From NCBI GenBank assembly GCA_947685225.1, contig CANTUV010000077.1, forward strand, positions 942,501 to 1,006,500: 64,000 bases of DNA, given 5' to 3'. Under the pieces are notes generated by a model, which did not search any database, was not told the origin of the DNA, and saw only the letters and a program-made list of their open reading frames with translations. The position numbers were made by a program, and so were the translations under genes. The stretch comes from Garcia nutans. Its lineage: Eukaryota > Streptophyta > Magnoliopsida > Malpighiales > Euphorbiaceae. This document shows, piece after piece, positions 12,601 to 25,162 of the stretch (positions are counted from its first letter, which is position 1; each line of letters opens with the position of its first letter).

Positions 12601-13920
12601 CTTGCAAACCTTACTCACTTATATATCCTAATCACATATGTCAGAGCTTGCATTCAAACTATCTTCTGTTGATGAATTTGCAAAATTGTTATTCACAACT
12701 ACATTACCTTCTAGCCTGTACAAATTATTTTCGATCTGCTTCTCCTTCATCACAGTCATAGCTCCTATAGATACCTTAAGAACTTCACTACCTGGAGCTG
12801 CTGAAAATTTACACAATTTTTTCTTTAGTAAGCCTAAAGAAATAAGATTCTTCTTCAATTTAGGAACGTATTTGACATTCTCTAATATTCTGATTATGCC
12901 ATCAAATATTTTAATTCTAACAGTTTCAATCTCCACCGCCTTACAAGTATAATTGTCACCTAAGGTTATATTGTTAATATCACATGCCTTGTAACTATGG
13001 AACAAATCTCTGTGAGAAGTATAATGTGATGAGCATGCTAAATCTAAAGTCTACGTATCTGATTTTAAATTATTGCTTATCGTCGAAGCTACTAAGAGAT
13101 CTTCCTCTTCTGAAGTACCAAGAGTTATACTAGCTGAACTTGAAGTTGCTTCTTTCTTATCAGACCCTTAATTTTTCAATAATGGACAATCTTTCTTCCA
13201 ATGGCTCCTTCTGACGACACTTGAAATATTCTTCCTTTGACACTCTTGACTTTGATTTTTCTTTTGATTTTTCTCTCTTCTGCTCTTTGTTTCTTGCACT
13301 ATCCCTTTCACGTTCTGAATTGACTAACAAAACCTCAACTTGTGAATTTTTCATCTCCAACTTCTACATTAAAATATAAGACCTTAAAGTTGTCACCACT
13401 TTCTCATAGTCTAGCGTCACCTTCCTATATAATAATCTGGTATTAAATTGATTGAAAGATGATGGCAATAAATATAAGAGTATCAACATCTTATCATCGT
13501 TATCCAATTTAATGTCTATACTCAATAAATCACTAACCTTTTAATTAAATCAAGCTATGTGATTTCTTAGGTCTCTACCTTCTTTTAGTCTAAACTAGAA
13601 TGGATCGCGCTTCATGAATAATTTATTGGTGATATTCTTAGACATGAACAAACTCTCTAGCTTTATCCATAAACCCTTGGTTGTCATCTCATCGATTACG
13701 TCATACATTACTAAATCCGCTAAACATATTCGAATTTTACTGAAGGCGATTTACTTAATATCTTGTCAATTTTCTTCATCCATGTTTGTCTGCTTCGTTA
13801 CCCTTAACTCCTTGTGAACCTTCATTTGTGTCAATAGATCATTCAATCTCATCTGCCATTAGGAGAAATTTCTCTTTTCATCGGACTTGTCAAACTTAGC
13901 ATTAATTTCAAAACCCACTC
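12601..13920 (-). pseudogene. Copia gag, zinc knuckle and protease, broken
   Basis: 12628-13005 holds the gag-pre-integrase region (LFHSYKACDINNITLGDN-like start, then NVKYVPKLKKNLISLGLL). Just upstream the retropepsin motif reads LDLACSSH, where the family usually has Asp-Ser-Gly or Asp-Ser-Ala, so the protease is probably dead. 13160-13360 covers a shifted zinc-knuckle region beginning YFKCRQK. The part up to 13920 is eroded gag with no long frame. Confidence 0.7.
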
Positions 13921-13933
13921 ATCCTAACTAGAA

Positions 13934-13945
13934 GCTTTGATACCA
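13934..13945 (-). promoter_or_regulatory. Primer-binding site of the Copia element (initiator Met tRNA)
   Basis: TGGTATCAAAGC on the minus strand, a few bases inside the 5' LTR. The usual plant Copia site reads TGGTATCAGAGC. Confidence 0.85.
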
Positions 13946-13948
13946 ATT

Positions 13949-14341
13949 TGTTAGAAAAAAAATCTTGTATATTTAGAACTTGCAAAATAAGGGATCAATC
14001 TATAGACAGAAAAAATTGAGGAGGAGAATAAGAGAAATAATCACACAAGACACAAAGATTTATATGGTTTGACAATTTGCCTATGTTCACGAAAGTTTTC
14101 TCACTTTATTTCTTAGAAGGAGAATACAACTGAAATTTTTTTTCTCACAATTTAATCATATTGTTTACCATCTAAGGTGCTCTACATATAGTGTCAACTT
14201 TACCCTATTATATATAAGGAAATCTTTTTTTCTATTCTAACCCATTTTTTCTATTTAAACTCTATTATGAAAATGATAAACATCATCTTTGTTAAAACTT
14301 CTAGTATAAAATTGATTTTAATTACGAACCATTATTTAACA
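13949..14341 (-). repeat. 5' LTR of the Copia element
   Basis: Counterpart of 9500-9890 with many scattered differences, consistent with an old insertion. Confidence 0.85.
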
Positions 14342-14756
14342 TTACTTGACCCAAAACTAAATATATATTAGCCCACAATTAAAATTTTATTTTATAAAAA
14401 AAGCTAAAACTTATATGATAAGTTTACTATTTTTTTTACTTTACTATATACTGTCATAAATTAAAATTTGAATAATTTTATCAACTATAACTGAAACTTG
14501 AGACTATAATTTCACAATATATGTGAGTCTTTTTTTTTTTTACTTTTTTTGTAACTCGACTTTAATTTATTTAAGGCTTGATGTTAGTTTCAGATTGATT
14601 ACAATTTATATTTTTTTCTAATTTTTTTATAATTATTTAAAATCATTCTCTTTAATTAGTTCTCAATTACTTAAATTGAGATATTATTATCTATAATTTT
14701 CTTAAAATTAGAGTTTATAATTAACTATATTTTATTTTATTTTTTTTTAATTTTAT
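14342..14756. other. AT-rich spacer between two LTR elements
   Basis: A/T-rich DNA with no gene or motif, separating the Copia 5' LTR from the Athila-like 3' LTR. Confidence 0.6.
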
Positions 14757-16273
14757 TGTTGATTTGTGTATATCGATTTTAAAACCGTAAGTGCACAGCT
14801 CGTAACAAGTAACACAGTGAAAATAAGAGTCGATCCCACAGGGAATGATCAATTTGATTAACTAAAATTTAAATTAACTATTATTTAAAAATTAAAAATT
14901 TGTAACAATTTAATTTTTTTTCTAATTAATTTAAATATATCCAATTCAATTACTCCAAACTAAGTATTCAAATAATCAATGGTAAAGTTAAATTCTAAAT
15001 ATCCAATATCACTCAATTCATACACTTCTCTATCAAGCAAGGAAAATATAATTGGGCAATAATTAAATTATTATTCTCACATCAAATAATTAAAGTCCAA
15101 TTAAATTTAATCAAGATATTAATTATGGATCTCTAAGCAATTAATTTATCTCTAAACTTAATCACTCAAGGTTGATGATTCCACATCAAAAATTACATTC
15201 AACTTTCGCATTTTATATGATTTTTTAAATTTAATAATTGGTGGCTGAACAAGTGCTAATCAATTAAATCAAAATCATCAAATTAAGGATAAAAAAATCA
15301 ATCTATGTATATTAATGGATTATAATCAAACTCATAGTTTAAACATCCAAATCCACCTAATCCCACAAAAAGATTAGTTGCCCATAACTAAATTAAATAT
15401 ACATAAAATAGAAATTAAAAAATAAAACACAAAGTTCATCATTCTAATATTCAAAACAAGAAAATAACAAAGTATTAATTAAAATGTAAACTTAAAAATA
15501 TAAACTAAATAGAGAGTTCAAACGAAATTGATGAAGAATCCGGCAGAGACAACCAAGTCTTCCTCTAGCATAATCTCATTCTTTATTTAATATTTAATTT
15601 AGCTAAAATTAATTTACTCTCAACAAAATATGAAGAAATATAGTCTAACACTCTAGAATGACTGCTTTTCTCTACTATTCACATCCTCTTTGAGTATTCA
15701 GCAAATAGCTCATTTAAATCAGATTCCTACTCAATTTCTGTTTTAAAATTTGAATTCAAAATTAAAACTCAATTTTCTATCAGATATCCTTCTTATCTCC
15801 AATTGACTCATTCAAAAAAGTTTTATCTCCAGAAGAGTAGATAGTGTTATATTTTTTAATTACCTCATTTGGACTTTAGACGCCCTAGTTATGATCCATT
15901 TATTCTCAGTGGTACGGGCTGGACTTCTATCTCTGAAATTAAAAACCAATTTTGACTTTTTAGTTAAAAGTCCAAAAAAACTCAGAATTTAACAAATCAG
16001 ACCTCTTTAGAAAGCTTAAGATGTCCTCTATCAATTTTATGAAGACCACATTTCCAAATTTATAATTTATAACCACCGAAATTATACTTCAATCTCTGAT
16101 GTCCAATTCTACTAAAAATTTCAGCTTATTCACAATTATAAAAAATTAATTTAAACTAAACTTAATTCAGGAATAATGAAATAAAAGTACATAAATGAGC
16201 TTATAATAGATTAATTCAAGTCAATTATATGCATAAATCTAATAGAAAATATAATGTCAATTTACGCTTATCA
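14757..16273 (-). repeat. 3' LTR of the Athila-like element
   Basis: Plus strand runs TGTTGATTTGTGTATATCGA to TTTACGCTTATCA. Aligns with 20770-22361. The other copy has about 70 extra bases near 20999-21070. Confidence 0.85.
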
Positions 16274-18287
16274 AATTTTCCCACACTTGAACTTTTGCTT
16301 ATCCTCAAGCAAATTAACATTATTAAATCAAATTCCAACAATCAATCAAACTCAATCAATAACAAAAAAATAATAATCATTTATTCTTAACTTAAAATAC
16401 TAAACTTCAAAGAATTATAATCTTGAATAACTTTACAAACTAAGCACACTCATTTATTAGGACAATAAGCAACAGTTTCAATGTAAAAAATATAGCCATA
16501 AGCAATTTATCATCATTCCATTAATCCAAGAATATAGTAAGCATCATTAAGTAGCCAGCTCTACTCAATAACTTATGATTAATAACAATTATGGATTTAA
16601 TATACTTATTTTTGCTTTTTTTCTTCAAAATAGGTATATTTTATGCTCCATCCTATTTTTATTTTTTATGGTGGATGCATTTTATGTTTTATTTCATCTT
16701 TTTATCAACAACGAGTGTGTCTTACACTTCATCTCAGAATAATAATAAAAAATCATTAATTATTCATAATTCTCTTATCATCACTAATTTAATAAATGAC
16801 TACTGTAGTGATACATGCTAACTCAAGAATCTATGATATTACAATAAACACAAAATACTATGATTCACCTTAAAACAATTATAATTATTCTAATAAAGAA
16901 GTATTCATGATTTGTAAAATTTTCAAGATCATAATCTCACTCTTTCCATACATTAAATTAAGAATAACAAAAAATTATTTCAATTTAGCTAAAAGAGTTC
17001 AATTATTATGTTAAAATTTAAAATAATAATACTTAGCTCACTTAATAACAAGTAGAGATAAAAATAGATTTCAAAGTAGGAGTAGATCAAGTTCTATTTT
17101 TATTAAAAATTGAAATTTAAATCTAGTACAAATAAAACTAAAAAGACATTAAATTAAATTAAAATCAAAACTAAAAATAAAAATAAAAATAATATAAAAT
17201 TTCAAAAAAATTAATTTTTATTTCTAATTAAAGAAAAATTCACAAATCAAAAAGAAAAATTCACACTTAAGAGACAAATGGCAAGACACATTAAGCTAGT
17301 GCTCTCCTCCCACACTTAATCTTTTCATTGTCTCCAATGAAAAATAATTTATCATAAACAAGATCACATAATCCAAACCCAGCATTCGACACTCTAAATT
17401 TTTATCTTTAGATTTAGACATTTTAAGAGTTATAAAAAATTCAAGAGTGAGTTTTTTACAAGTGTCATATCTCTTTGCTACCAATTTTTCCCTCATAATC
17501 TAGTAAACAATTATTTCATTTTTGCATCAATACTCAAATATTCAAATATACCACGGCAATAATATCTACAAGGAAAAATATTTCTTAAACATAAAGATAG
17601 AAACCTCTTACCTTCCTTTTCATTATAAATGGAAAAAAGGAGCACCAAATTGACAAGAGAAATCTACTTTATCCTTTGAAGAACTTAAAATATTCTACTT
17701 GTCTTTCCTTGATGATTTTCTTGCAATGCTTTTTAATTGTGATGCCATGATTTAATGATTTGAGTGATGAGTAAATGAGATTTGGTAAGGCTTTGTGTGA
17801 TTGTAGAAAGAAATTGAATTAATTTTTATGATTTATGGTTAGAGATTTTTGAGGTTTTTAGAGAGGAGAAGAAGAAGAGAAAAATAATAATAAATATAAT
17901 AAGTGAGAAAAGAGAAAAATGTTTGGATATTTGTGACTACCGAGTTAAAAAAATTATTTTTTTAATTAAAAAAATTTTATGTACTACTGTAGCTACAGTT
18001 CAAATTAATTAAATCAAATGAACTAAAATTACTAAAAATAAAAAAATTATATAGCAATAAAATGATAGAAAATTGGATTGCCTCCCAAAAGCGTTGTTTA
18101 AAGTCTTCAGCTCGACTTTTTATATATCTCTTAAGGTGGGAATCGACATATCACTTTCTTGTCTATAATTTCATGTTTTCCCTAACTCTTCAAAATCATA
18201 CATCTTTCGAGATGGAGTTGATGGTATGATTTTTCAAGTTAAAATGTCAATAGCAAACCTAATATTTTCACCCTGAGAATTCTTAAT
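16274..18287 (-). other. Athila-like 3' internal region without coding domains
   Basis: Starts next to the 3' LTR with the purine tract (minus-strand AAGTGTGGGAAAATTT). No polymerase domains are found. A short frame at 17296-17496 has no known motif. GATTGCCTCCCAAAAGCG near 18075 is typical of the 3' non-coding part of Athila/Tat elements, so this looks like sequence that once followed integrase. Confidence 0.55.
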
Positions 18288-19094
18288 CTACTCTTCTTGA
18301 TAAGTATCTTTTTGATTTTTCTTTTCAAGACCATCATGCATTAAATTTTTAATAGTGTCCACTAAAAAATAACTATGCACTGGGGATATATTATTCGTTG
18401 ATTTGATAATATCAAATTCTACTTTGTCATCCCCAACTCTTAATGTCAACTTTCCTTCTCGTACATCAATTAATGCTCCAGAAGTTGCCAAGAATGGTCT
18501 TCCAAGAATCAATGGGATCTCTACATTTTCTTCCATCTCTAAGATGATAAAATCTGCAGGTAAGTAGAACTTATCCACATTTATTAACACATTCTCCATA
18601 ATTTCTAAGGGATGTCTAATTGATCCGTCAGCCAGCTGAACTGTTATCTTTGTAGTCTTTAAATCGGTGAATCCAAACTTCCTGTAAATAGAATTTGGCA
18701 TAAGATTCACACTATCACCTAATTCATATAAAGTTTTATTAAAATTAAAATTACCAATGGTGCAAGGTATAGACAAACTCTCTGGATCTTTCAATTTGGA
18801 TGGAAGTTTATTTAGGATCACTGCACTGCATTTTTCAGTTAGGGTAACTCTTGCATTTTCTTCAAGAGATCTCTTGTTGGAAAGCAACTCCTTAAAAAAC
18901 TTGACATATGTTGGCATTTGTTTAAGAGCATCCGTAAAAGGAATGTTTATCCTCAATTGCTTGAACACTTTAAAGAATTTCTCATATTGCTTCTCTAACT
19001 TTTGCTTTTTAAGCCTTTGAAGAAATGGAATTGGAGGCACATAAGGCCTTACTTTAACCTTACAGAGTATTGGTTCACTTTTCTCCTTTAACAT
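18288..19094 (-). CDS. Athila-type aspartic protease region
   Basis: Open 268-residue frame that matches the protease end of Athila gag-pro. The active-site region reads ELGDSVNLMPNSIYRKFG (about residues 125-142), where relatives usually have an Asp-Leu-Gly-Ala-Ser version, so catalytic fitness is uncertain. The flap and C-terminal part are typical: VQLADGSIRHPLEIMENVL, then PADFIILEMEE and IPLILGRPFLAT. The N-terminal part is the charged linker from gag. It stays open although the gag upstream has stops. No polymerase follows. Confidence 0.75.
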   Translation of the reverse strand: MLKEKSEPILCKVKVRPYVPPIPFLQRLKKQKLEKQYEKFFKVFKQLRINIPFTDALKQMPTYVKFFKELLSNKRSLEENARVTLTEKCSAVILNKLPSKLKDPESLSIPCTIGNFNFNKTLYELGDSVNLMPNSIYRKFGFTDLKTTKITVQLADGSIRHPLEIMENVLINVDKFYLPADFIILEMEENVEIPLILGRPFLATSGALIDVREGKLTLRVGDDKVEFDIIKSTNNISPVHSYFLVDTIKNLMHDGLEKKNQKDTYQEE

Positions 19095-20455
19095 CTCAAC
19101 TTCTTTTTCATTTAACCTTTCTTGAACATTTTCTTCACTTGATTCATTCTTCTTTGGAATAGGCTCTTATAATTGCTTACCACTTCTTAGCATAACCACT
19201 TTGCAATGCTCTCTTGGGTTAACATCGATTTTGCTAAGAAGAGAACCTTGATTCCTTGATCTGGAAGAACTAGCAATCTGTCCAATTTGCATCTCAAGAA
19301 TTATATTTTGATTGACAATTTGGTCCATCCTTGATTCTAACCGATCATATTGCTTCTCTAGCTTATCAAACCTCTCACTAGATACAAAAATGAATTTTTC
19401 TAAAGCAGTCTCATAAGTCGATTTGTTTTCTTGATAATGTGTTTGACCTTGATTCTGATTTGAAAATGGTGGTTGATATACTCCTCTTTGGTTGAATTGA
19501 TTTTCTTGATTGCCTTGGTTGCTTTAGTTTTCACCCCATGACAATTTAGGATAGTTTTTTCAACTAGGGTTGTATGTGGCATTGGTTGCGCTCTATTTTG
19601 ATTTCCCATAAAATTTATTTGATCTTGAGCTGGGCATTCAAAAGAGTAGTGATTACCACTGCATCCTTCACAAATTGTAGTGGCAAAATTCACATGCTCC
19701 AACTTTCTAGCTAAGGCATCAACCTTTGCTGTAAGTAATGAAATTTCATCTACTTTATGTACACCCACTACCTTCTTGGGTAAAGATCTGTCACTGGACC
19801 AATGGTAATTGTTTGCTTCCATGGACTCAAGTAACTTTATTGCTTCAGCTGTATTTTTATTTATAAGAGCACATCCAGCAGCTACATCTATTGTACTTCT
19901 CAATGGCCTTGTTATTCCATTATATAATATTTGCACAATCAGCCATTCAAAAATTCCATGGTGAAGGCACTTCCTTTGAAGATATTTAAATCTCTCCCAA
20001 GCTTCATAAAGTGACTCTTCATCAAACTACACAAAACTGGTGATGTCATTTCTAAATTTTACAGTTTTCCCTGGTAGAAAATACTTTGCCAAAAATCTTT
20101 TAGAAAGTTTATCCCATGTGGTGAAAGTTCCTGTAACTTGACCTTGAAATCAAGCTTTTGCCTTATCCTTTAATGAGAAAGGAAAGAGGCGTAGCCTAAT
20201 CGCATCATCACTGACTCCTTTCATTTTGATTGTGTCATAAATTTTCAAAAATTTACCAAGTGAGCAATAGCATCTTTCTGGTTCAAGCCATAGAAAAGTT
20301 GTTGTTGCGCCATGTTGATGAGAGCTGGTTTAAGTTCAAAAATTATTAGCATTTACTGCAGATTGAGTGATGCTTGAGCCAATTTGAGCATTAGGCATGG
20401 CTTGTTCCCTCAAAGTTAGATTTCTTGGTTGAATTTGATCTTGTGGATCCGTCAT
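19095..20455 (-). pseudogene. Athila-type gag, broken
   Basis: Begins at the ATG at 20453-20455 (MTDPQDQIQPRNLTLREQA). Typical gag text follows (IRLRLFPFSLKDKAKA, then WERFKYLQRKC), interrupted by stops such as Trp to TGA after KAKA and Gln to TAG after TSFV. The piece at 19400-19936 is open, with QILYNGITRPLRSTIDVAAG and a CCHC-like knuckle CEGCSGNHYSFEC. Further frameshifts precede the protease. Confidence 0.75.
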
Positions 20456-20740
20456 GTTAACTTCTTCATCAGTAGCTTTTTCTAGATCAATTCTACTTTC
20501 TATTTCTATAGACTCCTGTATTCAAATTTATTCTCTTTCTTCTCTTTTCAGGCTAAGTCTCTTCTTTCTTGTTCTATTATTTTCTTTGTACTATTTTTCA
20601 ATTTTCGAATTAAAATCCTCTAAAATCGCTTGTTTATTACTGCGCATAAAATTCTTATAGAAGAAACAAAAGAAAATAATTAAAATAAATTTTAAATTAA
20701 TAATCTCCTTGAACTTACAGTTATCAAATTAAATTTTTTT

Positions 20741-20758
20741 TCTCCGGCAACGGCGCCA
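20741..20758 (-). promoter_or_regulatory. Primer-binding site of the Athila-like element (tRNA-Asp)
   Basis: Minus strand TGGCGCCGTTGCCGGAGA, complementary to the 3' end of plant tRNA-Asp with one mismatch, 11 bases inside the 5' LTR. This site is characteristic of Athila-type elements. Confidence 0.85.
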
Positions 20759-20769
20759 AAAACTTATTA

Positions 20770-22361
20770 TGTCAATTTATGTATATCGATTTTAAAATCT
20801 CAAATACACGGCTCGTAACAAGTAATATAGTGAAAGTAAGAGCTGATCCCACAGGGAATGATCAATTTGATTAACTAAAATTCAAATAAACTATTATTTG
20901 AAAATTAGAAATTTGCAACAATTTAATTTTTTTCTAATTAATTTAAATATATCCAATTTAATTACTCTAAACTAAGTGTTCAAATAATTAATGGTAAAGG
21001 AGTAAGATTATATTTCATTAAAGTTTTTATTATGGGTCTAATTAATGAAACATTAAGTTCCAATTCTTAAATCCTAGATATCAAATATCACTCAATTCAT
21101 CCACTTCTCTCTCAAACAAGGAAAATATAATTGGGCAATGATTAAATTACTATTTTCATGTCAAATAATCAAAATTCAATTCAATTTAATTAAGATATTA
21201 ATTCTAGATACCTAAGCAATTAATTTATCTCTAAACTTATTCACTCAAGGTTGACAATTCTACATCAAAAATCACATTCAACTTTTGTATTTTATATGAT
21301 TCTTTAAATTTAACAATTGATGACCAAACAATTGGTAATCAATTAAACCAAAATCATCAAATCAAAGATAAAAGAAAATCAATCTATGTATATTAATAGA
21401 TTATAATCAAACTTATAGTTCAAACATTCAAATCCATCTAATCCCACAAAGAGATTAGTTGCTCATTACTAAATTAAACATAGATAAAATAGAACTTAAG
21501 AAATAAAACTCAAAGTCCATCATTCTAATATTCAAAACAAGAAAATAATAAAGCATTAAATAAAATGTAAACTTGAAAATATAAACTAAATAGAGAATTA
21601 AAATGAAGTTGATGAAGAATTCGACAGAGACGACCAAGTCTTCCTTTAGCGTAATCTTCTTCTTCATTTAATCTTCAATTTAGCTAAAATTAATTTACTC
21701 TTAATAAAATATGAAGAAATGTAGTCTAACACTCTAGAATGACTTCTTTCCTCTACAATTCACGTCCTCTTTGAGTATCCAGCAAATAGCTCATTTAAAT
21801 CAGATTCCTACTCCTACTCAACTTCTGTTTTAAAATTTGAATTCAAAATTAAAACTCATTTTCCTATTAGATATCTTCTTTATCTCCAATTGACTCCTCT
21901 AGAAAAGTTTTATCTCCAGAAGAGAATATAGTGTTAGGTTTTTGAATTATCTCCTTCGGACTTTAGACGCCCTAATTATGATTCATTTACTCTTAGTGGT
22001 ATGAGTTGGACTTCTGCCTCTGAAATTAAAAGCCAATTTTGACTTTTTAGTTGGATACCCAAATGAATTTGGAATTTAACAAACCAAATTTCTTTGGAAA
22101 GCTTAAGACATCCTCTATCAACTTTATGAAAACCATATTTTCAAATTTGCACTTTACAATCACCAAAATTATACTTGAATATCTGAAGGTCTAATTCTAT
22201 AAAAAATTTCAGCTTATTCATAATTATAAAAAATTAATTTAAACTAAGCTTAATTCAGAAATAATGAAAAAAAAATACATAAATAAACTTATAATAGATT
22301 AATTCAAGTCAATTATATACATAAATCTAATAGAAAATATGAGGTTAATTTACGTTTGTTA
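20770..22361 (-). repeat. 5' LTR of the Athila-like element
   Basis: Counterpart of 14757-16273, with scattered differences and one indel of about 70 bases. This indicates an old insertion. Confidence 0.85.
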
Positions 22362-22842
22362 ATAAGGGATGTCAAATTTTAATTTTGTATTTGTTTAAAG
22401 TTGTTAAAGAAAAAAGTTATATGTACGTCAAAATCATTTTCAAGAAATCCATTAAACTTATAATTTTTATTTTTTAAAAAAAAATACTATAACTTTTATC
22501 TTAATTAGTTGGCTCCCAAATAGTCTATCCTGGCTCCATCCCTGATGAGATGTCATCCAATCAACTGTAAAAATTAACCTCCTTCTATATACATGATGAA
22601 TATGAAATTTAATTGCTTATTTATTTCAAATTCTCATGCATACAAATGGATAGTTATGTATACATTATTGATGACGAGAAATTGATGAAATAGCCAATGC
22701 ATACATTATTGGAAGGAAATTATATATTGTTAGCATAAATAAAATTATTGAAAACAACAATAATAGACAGCCTTTATTTATTTAAAAACAACATATTGGG
22801 CCAAGAGAAGGCAAAGTTATCTAAGCAATGGCTGCAGCCAGT
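22362..22842. other. 3' flank of RIP copy B
   Basis: From about 22600 the sequence follows the 3' flank of RIP copy A (CATACAAATGGAT; TTGATGAAATAGCC) and, inverted, that of copy C. Nothing coding is seen. Confidence 0.6.
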
Positions 22843-23076
22843 TCAGTTCACATCCAATAATGTGCCCATATCTAGTTTGATTTGGCTAAATTTGAATATG
22901 GGATTTGGCTTATAATCTGAAGTTTGCAATTGAGTTACTGTACCTTTTTGAAAATTTCCTTTTGCATCAGACTTTTGTATAGCAGATGAGAGACTGCCAA
23001 TTTTTCTCACAGGTGATCACATCAGGGAGTGGTTTAAATCGTTGGTTAAAGTTATTAATCACATTTTCTGTCATTT
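22843..23076 (-). pseudogene. RIP copy B, 3' remnant only
   Basis: Matches RIP copy A from just after the catalytic helix to the C-terminus (about residues 210-286) and then its 3' flank. The Trp codon of the active site is still there, but the Glu/Arg pair, both active-site Tyr codons, the signal peptide, the start codon and the TATA region are gone. At about 23076 the sequence jumps directly to DNA that in copy C lies about 400 bases upstream of the start (GACACATGTTTAATTAGGAA, compare 25640-25655 inverted), so one internal deletion explains it. It cannot encode a toxin. Confidence 0.85.
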
Positions 23077-23972
23077 TCTATTCTTTATTATATATTTTGA
23101 CACATGTTTAATTAGGAAAAAAAGTTTTTTTTTTATTATTATTATATACACATTTAATTCAATATAAATTTCATAAAAATAATATATAAAATATCTTATT
23201 TGTATTATCAAGTAATTTTCCATATGCATATATCTAAATTAAGATTTTTTTAAACATGATAAAAAAAAAAAGAAAAAAAATGATGTATTCTTAATTTTTC
23301 ATTTCATGAAATTGCACTTTAAGATATAATCTAATAACATGTATATATATAATAATAATTCAATTAGTTTATTATATATTAAATATTTATTATGAATTAA
23401 TTATTTCACTCGCTTATTTATTTTTACATAAGTTTTATTATTTTAATTGTAGCAAAAATCTTAACCTATTGTGAACTAGAAATACACTAAGGATAAAAAA
23501 AATATTGGTCTCCTATATAATTATATTTTTTAAATTTTCATTAAAATCATCCCCTATTCTGAATGGGAGATTAATTAGAGAGTTAAATATATTGGTCCCT
23601 CGTGATATCAACAAAAGATGATTTAAGGACAATAAAAAAAAATTTTATCCAAAGTTTGTTCCCTATAATCAACAATTTTGCAGTGAAATAGATTTATATT
23701 TAATTCTTCTGTGCTAAAAAAATTTATCATTATCATATACATTGAAGGTTATTTACCACTAATTAAAAAAAATAGAATTTTTTTCATATAAATTTATTAT
23801 AATCAATCACTCCAATATCTCCTTCAATTACAAGTTCACACAATAATTAAATTTGGTTAAAATTCATGCAATTAATTCAAAATTTAGTTTGAAAATCTAA
23901 ATATATCTACTATTCCTTCTCACTCTTAATAAATTATTTTACAACTAATTCTTCCATTTATAAATGGTTCAA

Positions 23973-24032
<60 letters not shown>
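23973..24032. repeat. (AAT)n microsatellite, left arm of fold-back
   Basis: About 20 uninterrupted AAT units, at the position mirrored by the longer run at 25079-25162. Confidence 0.95.
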
Positions 24033-24033
<1 letters not shown>

Positions 24034-24405
24034 TACTTATTCATCTTCATACATAGGTGTATATGCAATGAAATACCTCATTAATTTTTTAATTTTTTAT
24101 TTATAATGGACAAAAGTTTCTCTTCCTATTGGTCAAATTTTTCTTACATGTGTATACACTTATACTTATCTATTAAATTTTTTAATAATAAAAACGAATT
24201 ATTATTTGCACATGAAATTGAAGGTAAAAAAAATAATAATTAAAATTGCAAGAGATAAAAGAGAAGAAAAAAACAATTTTTTTATTTGCACATGTTTGTA
24301 GTGGTATCAGTTTATTATATAGATTAATATTAATTTAATATGATCTATAATCATTGTATGCCATAGCTCATAACAAATACATTGAAAATATCAATTCAAT
24401 ATATT

Positions 24406-24456
24406 GAAAGTTTGTCTATATATATTAATAGATTGATTTACCATAGACAAACTTTC
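24406..24456. repeat. Hairpin at the axis of the fold-back
   Basis: 14-base perfect stem with a 23-base loop. Left-arm similarity stops here and right-arm similarity begins. Confidence 0.85.
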
Positions 24457-25076
24457 TTAATCTAATTTTTCTTAGAAGGATGCATTTGAAACTTTTTTTT
24501 AGTGTTTAAAACATTAATTTTAAAAGCCTTCTCCTTTGATAAAAGAAGAATTAATAAAAAAAATATTTGCAATATGATATATATTTTTTCATTTACATAT
24601 ATTATATATTTGGCATATATATATATATATATAATCAAGCAAGTGTATATTAATCTTTATAGTATTTTTTTCTTTTAATTTTATCAAAACTGAATTAATG
24701 TTTTCAATATATTTATTATAAGTTATGGCATACAATGATTACATATTGTATTAAATTAATATGAATTTACATAATTAATTAAAACCGATACAAGAACATC
24801 CATATATGTGTACGATTATCTTTAGTTCTAGGAGGAAACATAAACATAGTATAAAACCCATTAATTATCATGTGATGTTATATATATATATATATATGCA
24901 AGGAAATATTACTTTTGTTATTCTATTTTATCTCTTTCGAGTTTCATTTTTTTTTCTTTTACCTTTAATCTCATGTGCAATAATAATTATTAGGATATAA
25001 AAAAAACTAATAGATAAGCATAGGTGTAGACATGTGACCAATAGAAACTTATTAAAAATAATGAGGTATTTCATTG

Positions 25077-25078
<2 letters not shown>

Positions 25079-25162
<84 letters not shown>
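25079..25162. repeat. (ATT)n microsatellite, right arm of fold-back
   Basis: About 28 uninterrupted ATT units, the inverted counterpart of 23973-24032 and longer by about eight units. Confidence 0.95.

Larger units (their letters stand above)
9500..14341 (-). mobile_element. Decayed Ty1/Copia LTR retrotransposon (Tnt1/Tork-like)
   Basis: About 4.8 kb on the minus strand, bounded by LTRs of roughly 390 bases. Next to the 5' LTR is a primer-binding site matching the initiator Met tRNA 3' end (TGGTATCAAAGC, 13934-13945, minus strand). Next to the 3' LTR is a purine-rich tract (AAGGTGGAGAT, minus strand, from about 9891). Domains run gag, protease, integrase, reverse transcriptase, RNase H, the Copia order. 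The frame is cut by many stops and frameshifts and the LTRs differ by many substitutions and small indels, so it is old and inactive. No clean target-site duplication is visible: the flanks read TACAT on the left and TTACT on the right. Confidence 0.9.
14757..22361 (-). mobile_element. Athila-like Ty3/Gypsy element, non-autonomous (gag and protease only)
   Basis: About 7.6 kb, minus strand, with LTRs of about 1.5-1.6 kb. The primer-binding site (20741-20758) matches the 3' end of tRNA-Asp, as in Athila elements. A GTGTGGGAAAA purine tract lies beside the 3' LTR. The 4.5-kb interior has gag and an aspartic protease only. After the protease the sequence passes within about 250 bases to a VELKTLNNAFGRQSNF-like stretch (about 18060-18120) of the kind found downstream of integrase. 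No reverse transcriptase, RNase H or integrase motif appears in 16274-18287. This resembles gag-only TR-GAG-type elements that rely on other elements for transposition (family knowledge). Target-site duplications are not clear. Confidence 0.82.

Noticed and set aside
9500..14346. Target-site duplication for the Copia element
   Set aside because: The flanks TACAT and TTACT (or TTACA and TTACT with shifted ends) do not match well enough to claim.
18288..19094. Stand-alone cellular aspartic protease gene
   Set aside because: Position between gag and the LTR, and Athila-type motifs, show that it belongs to the retroelement.
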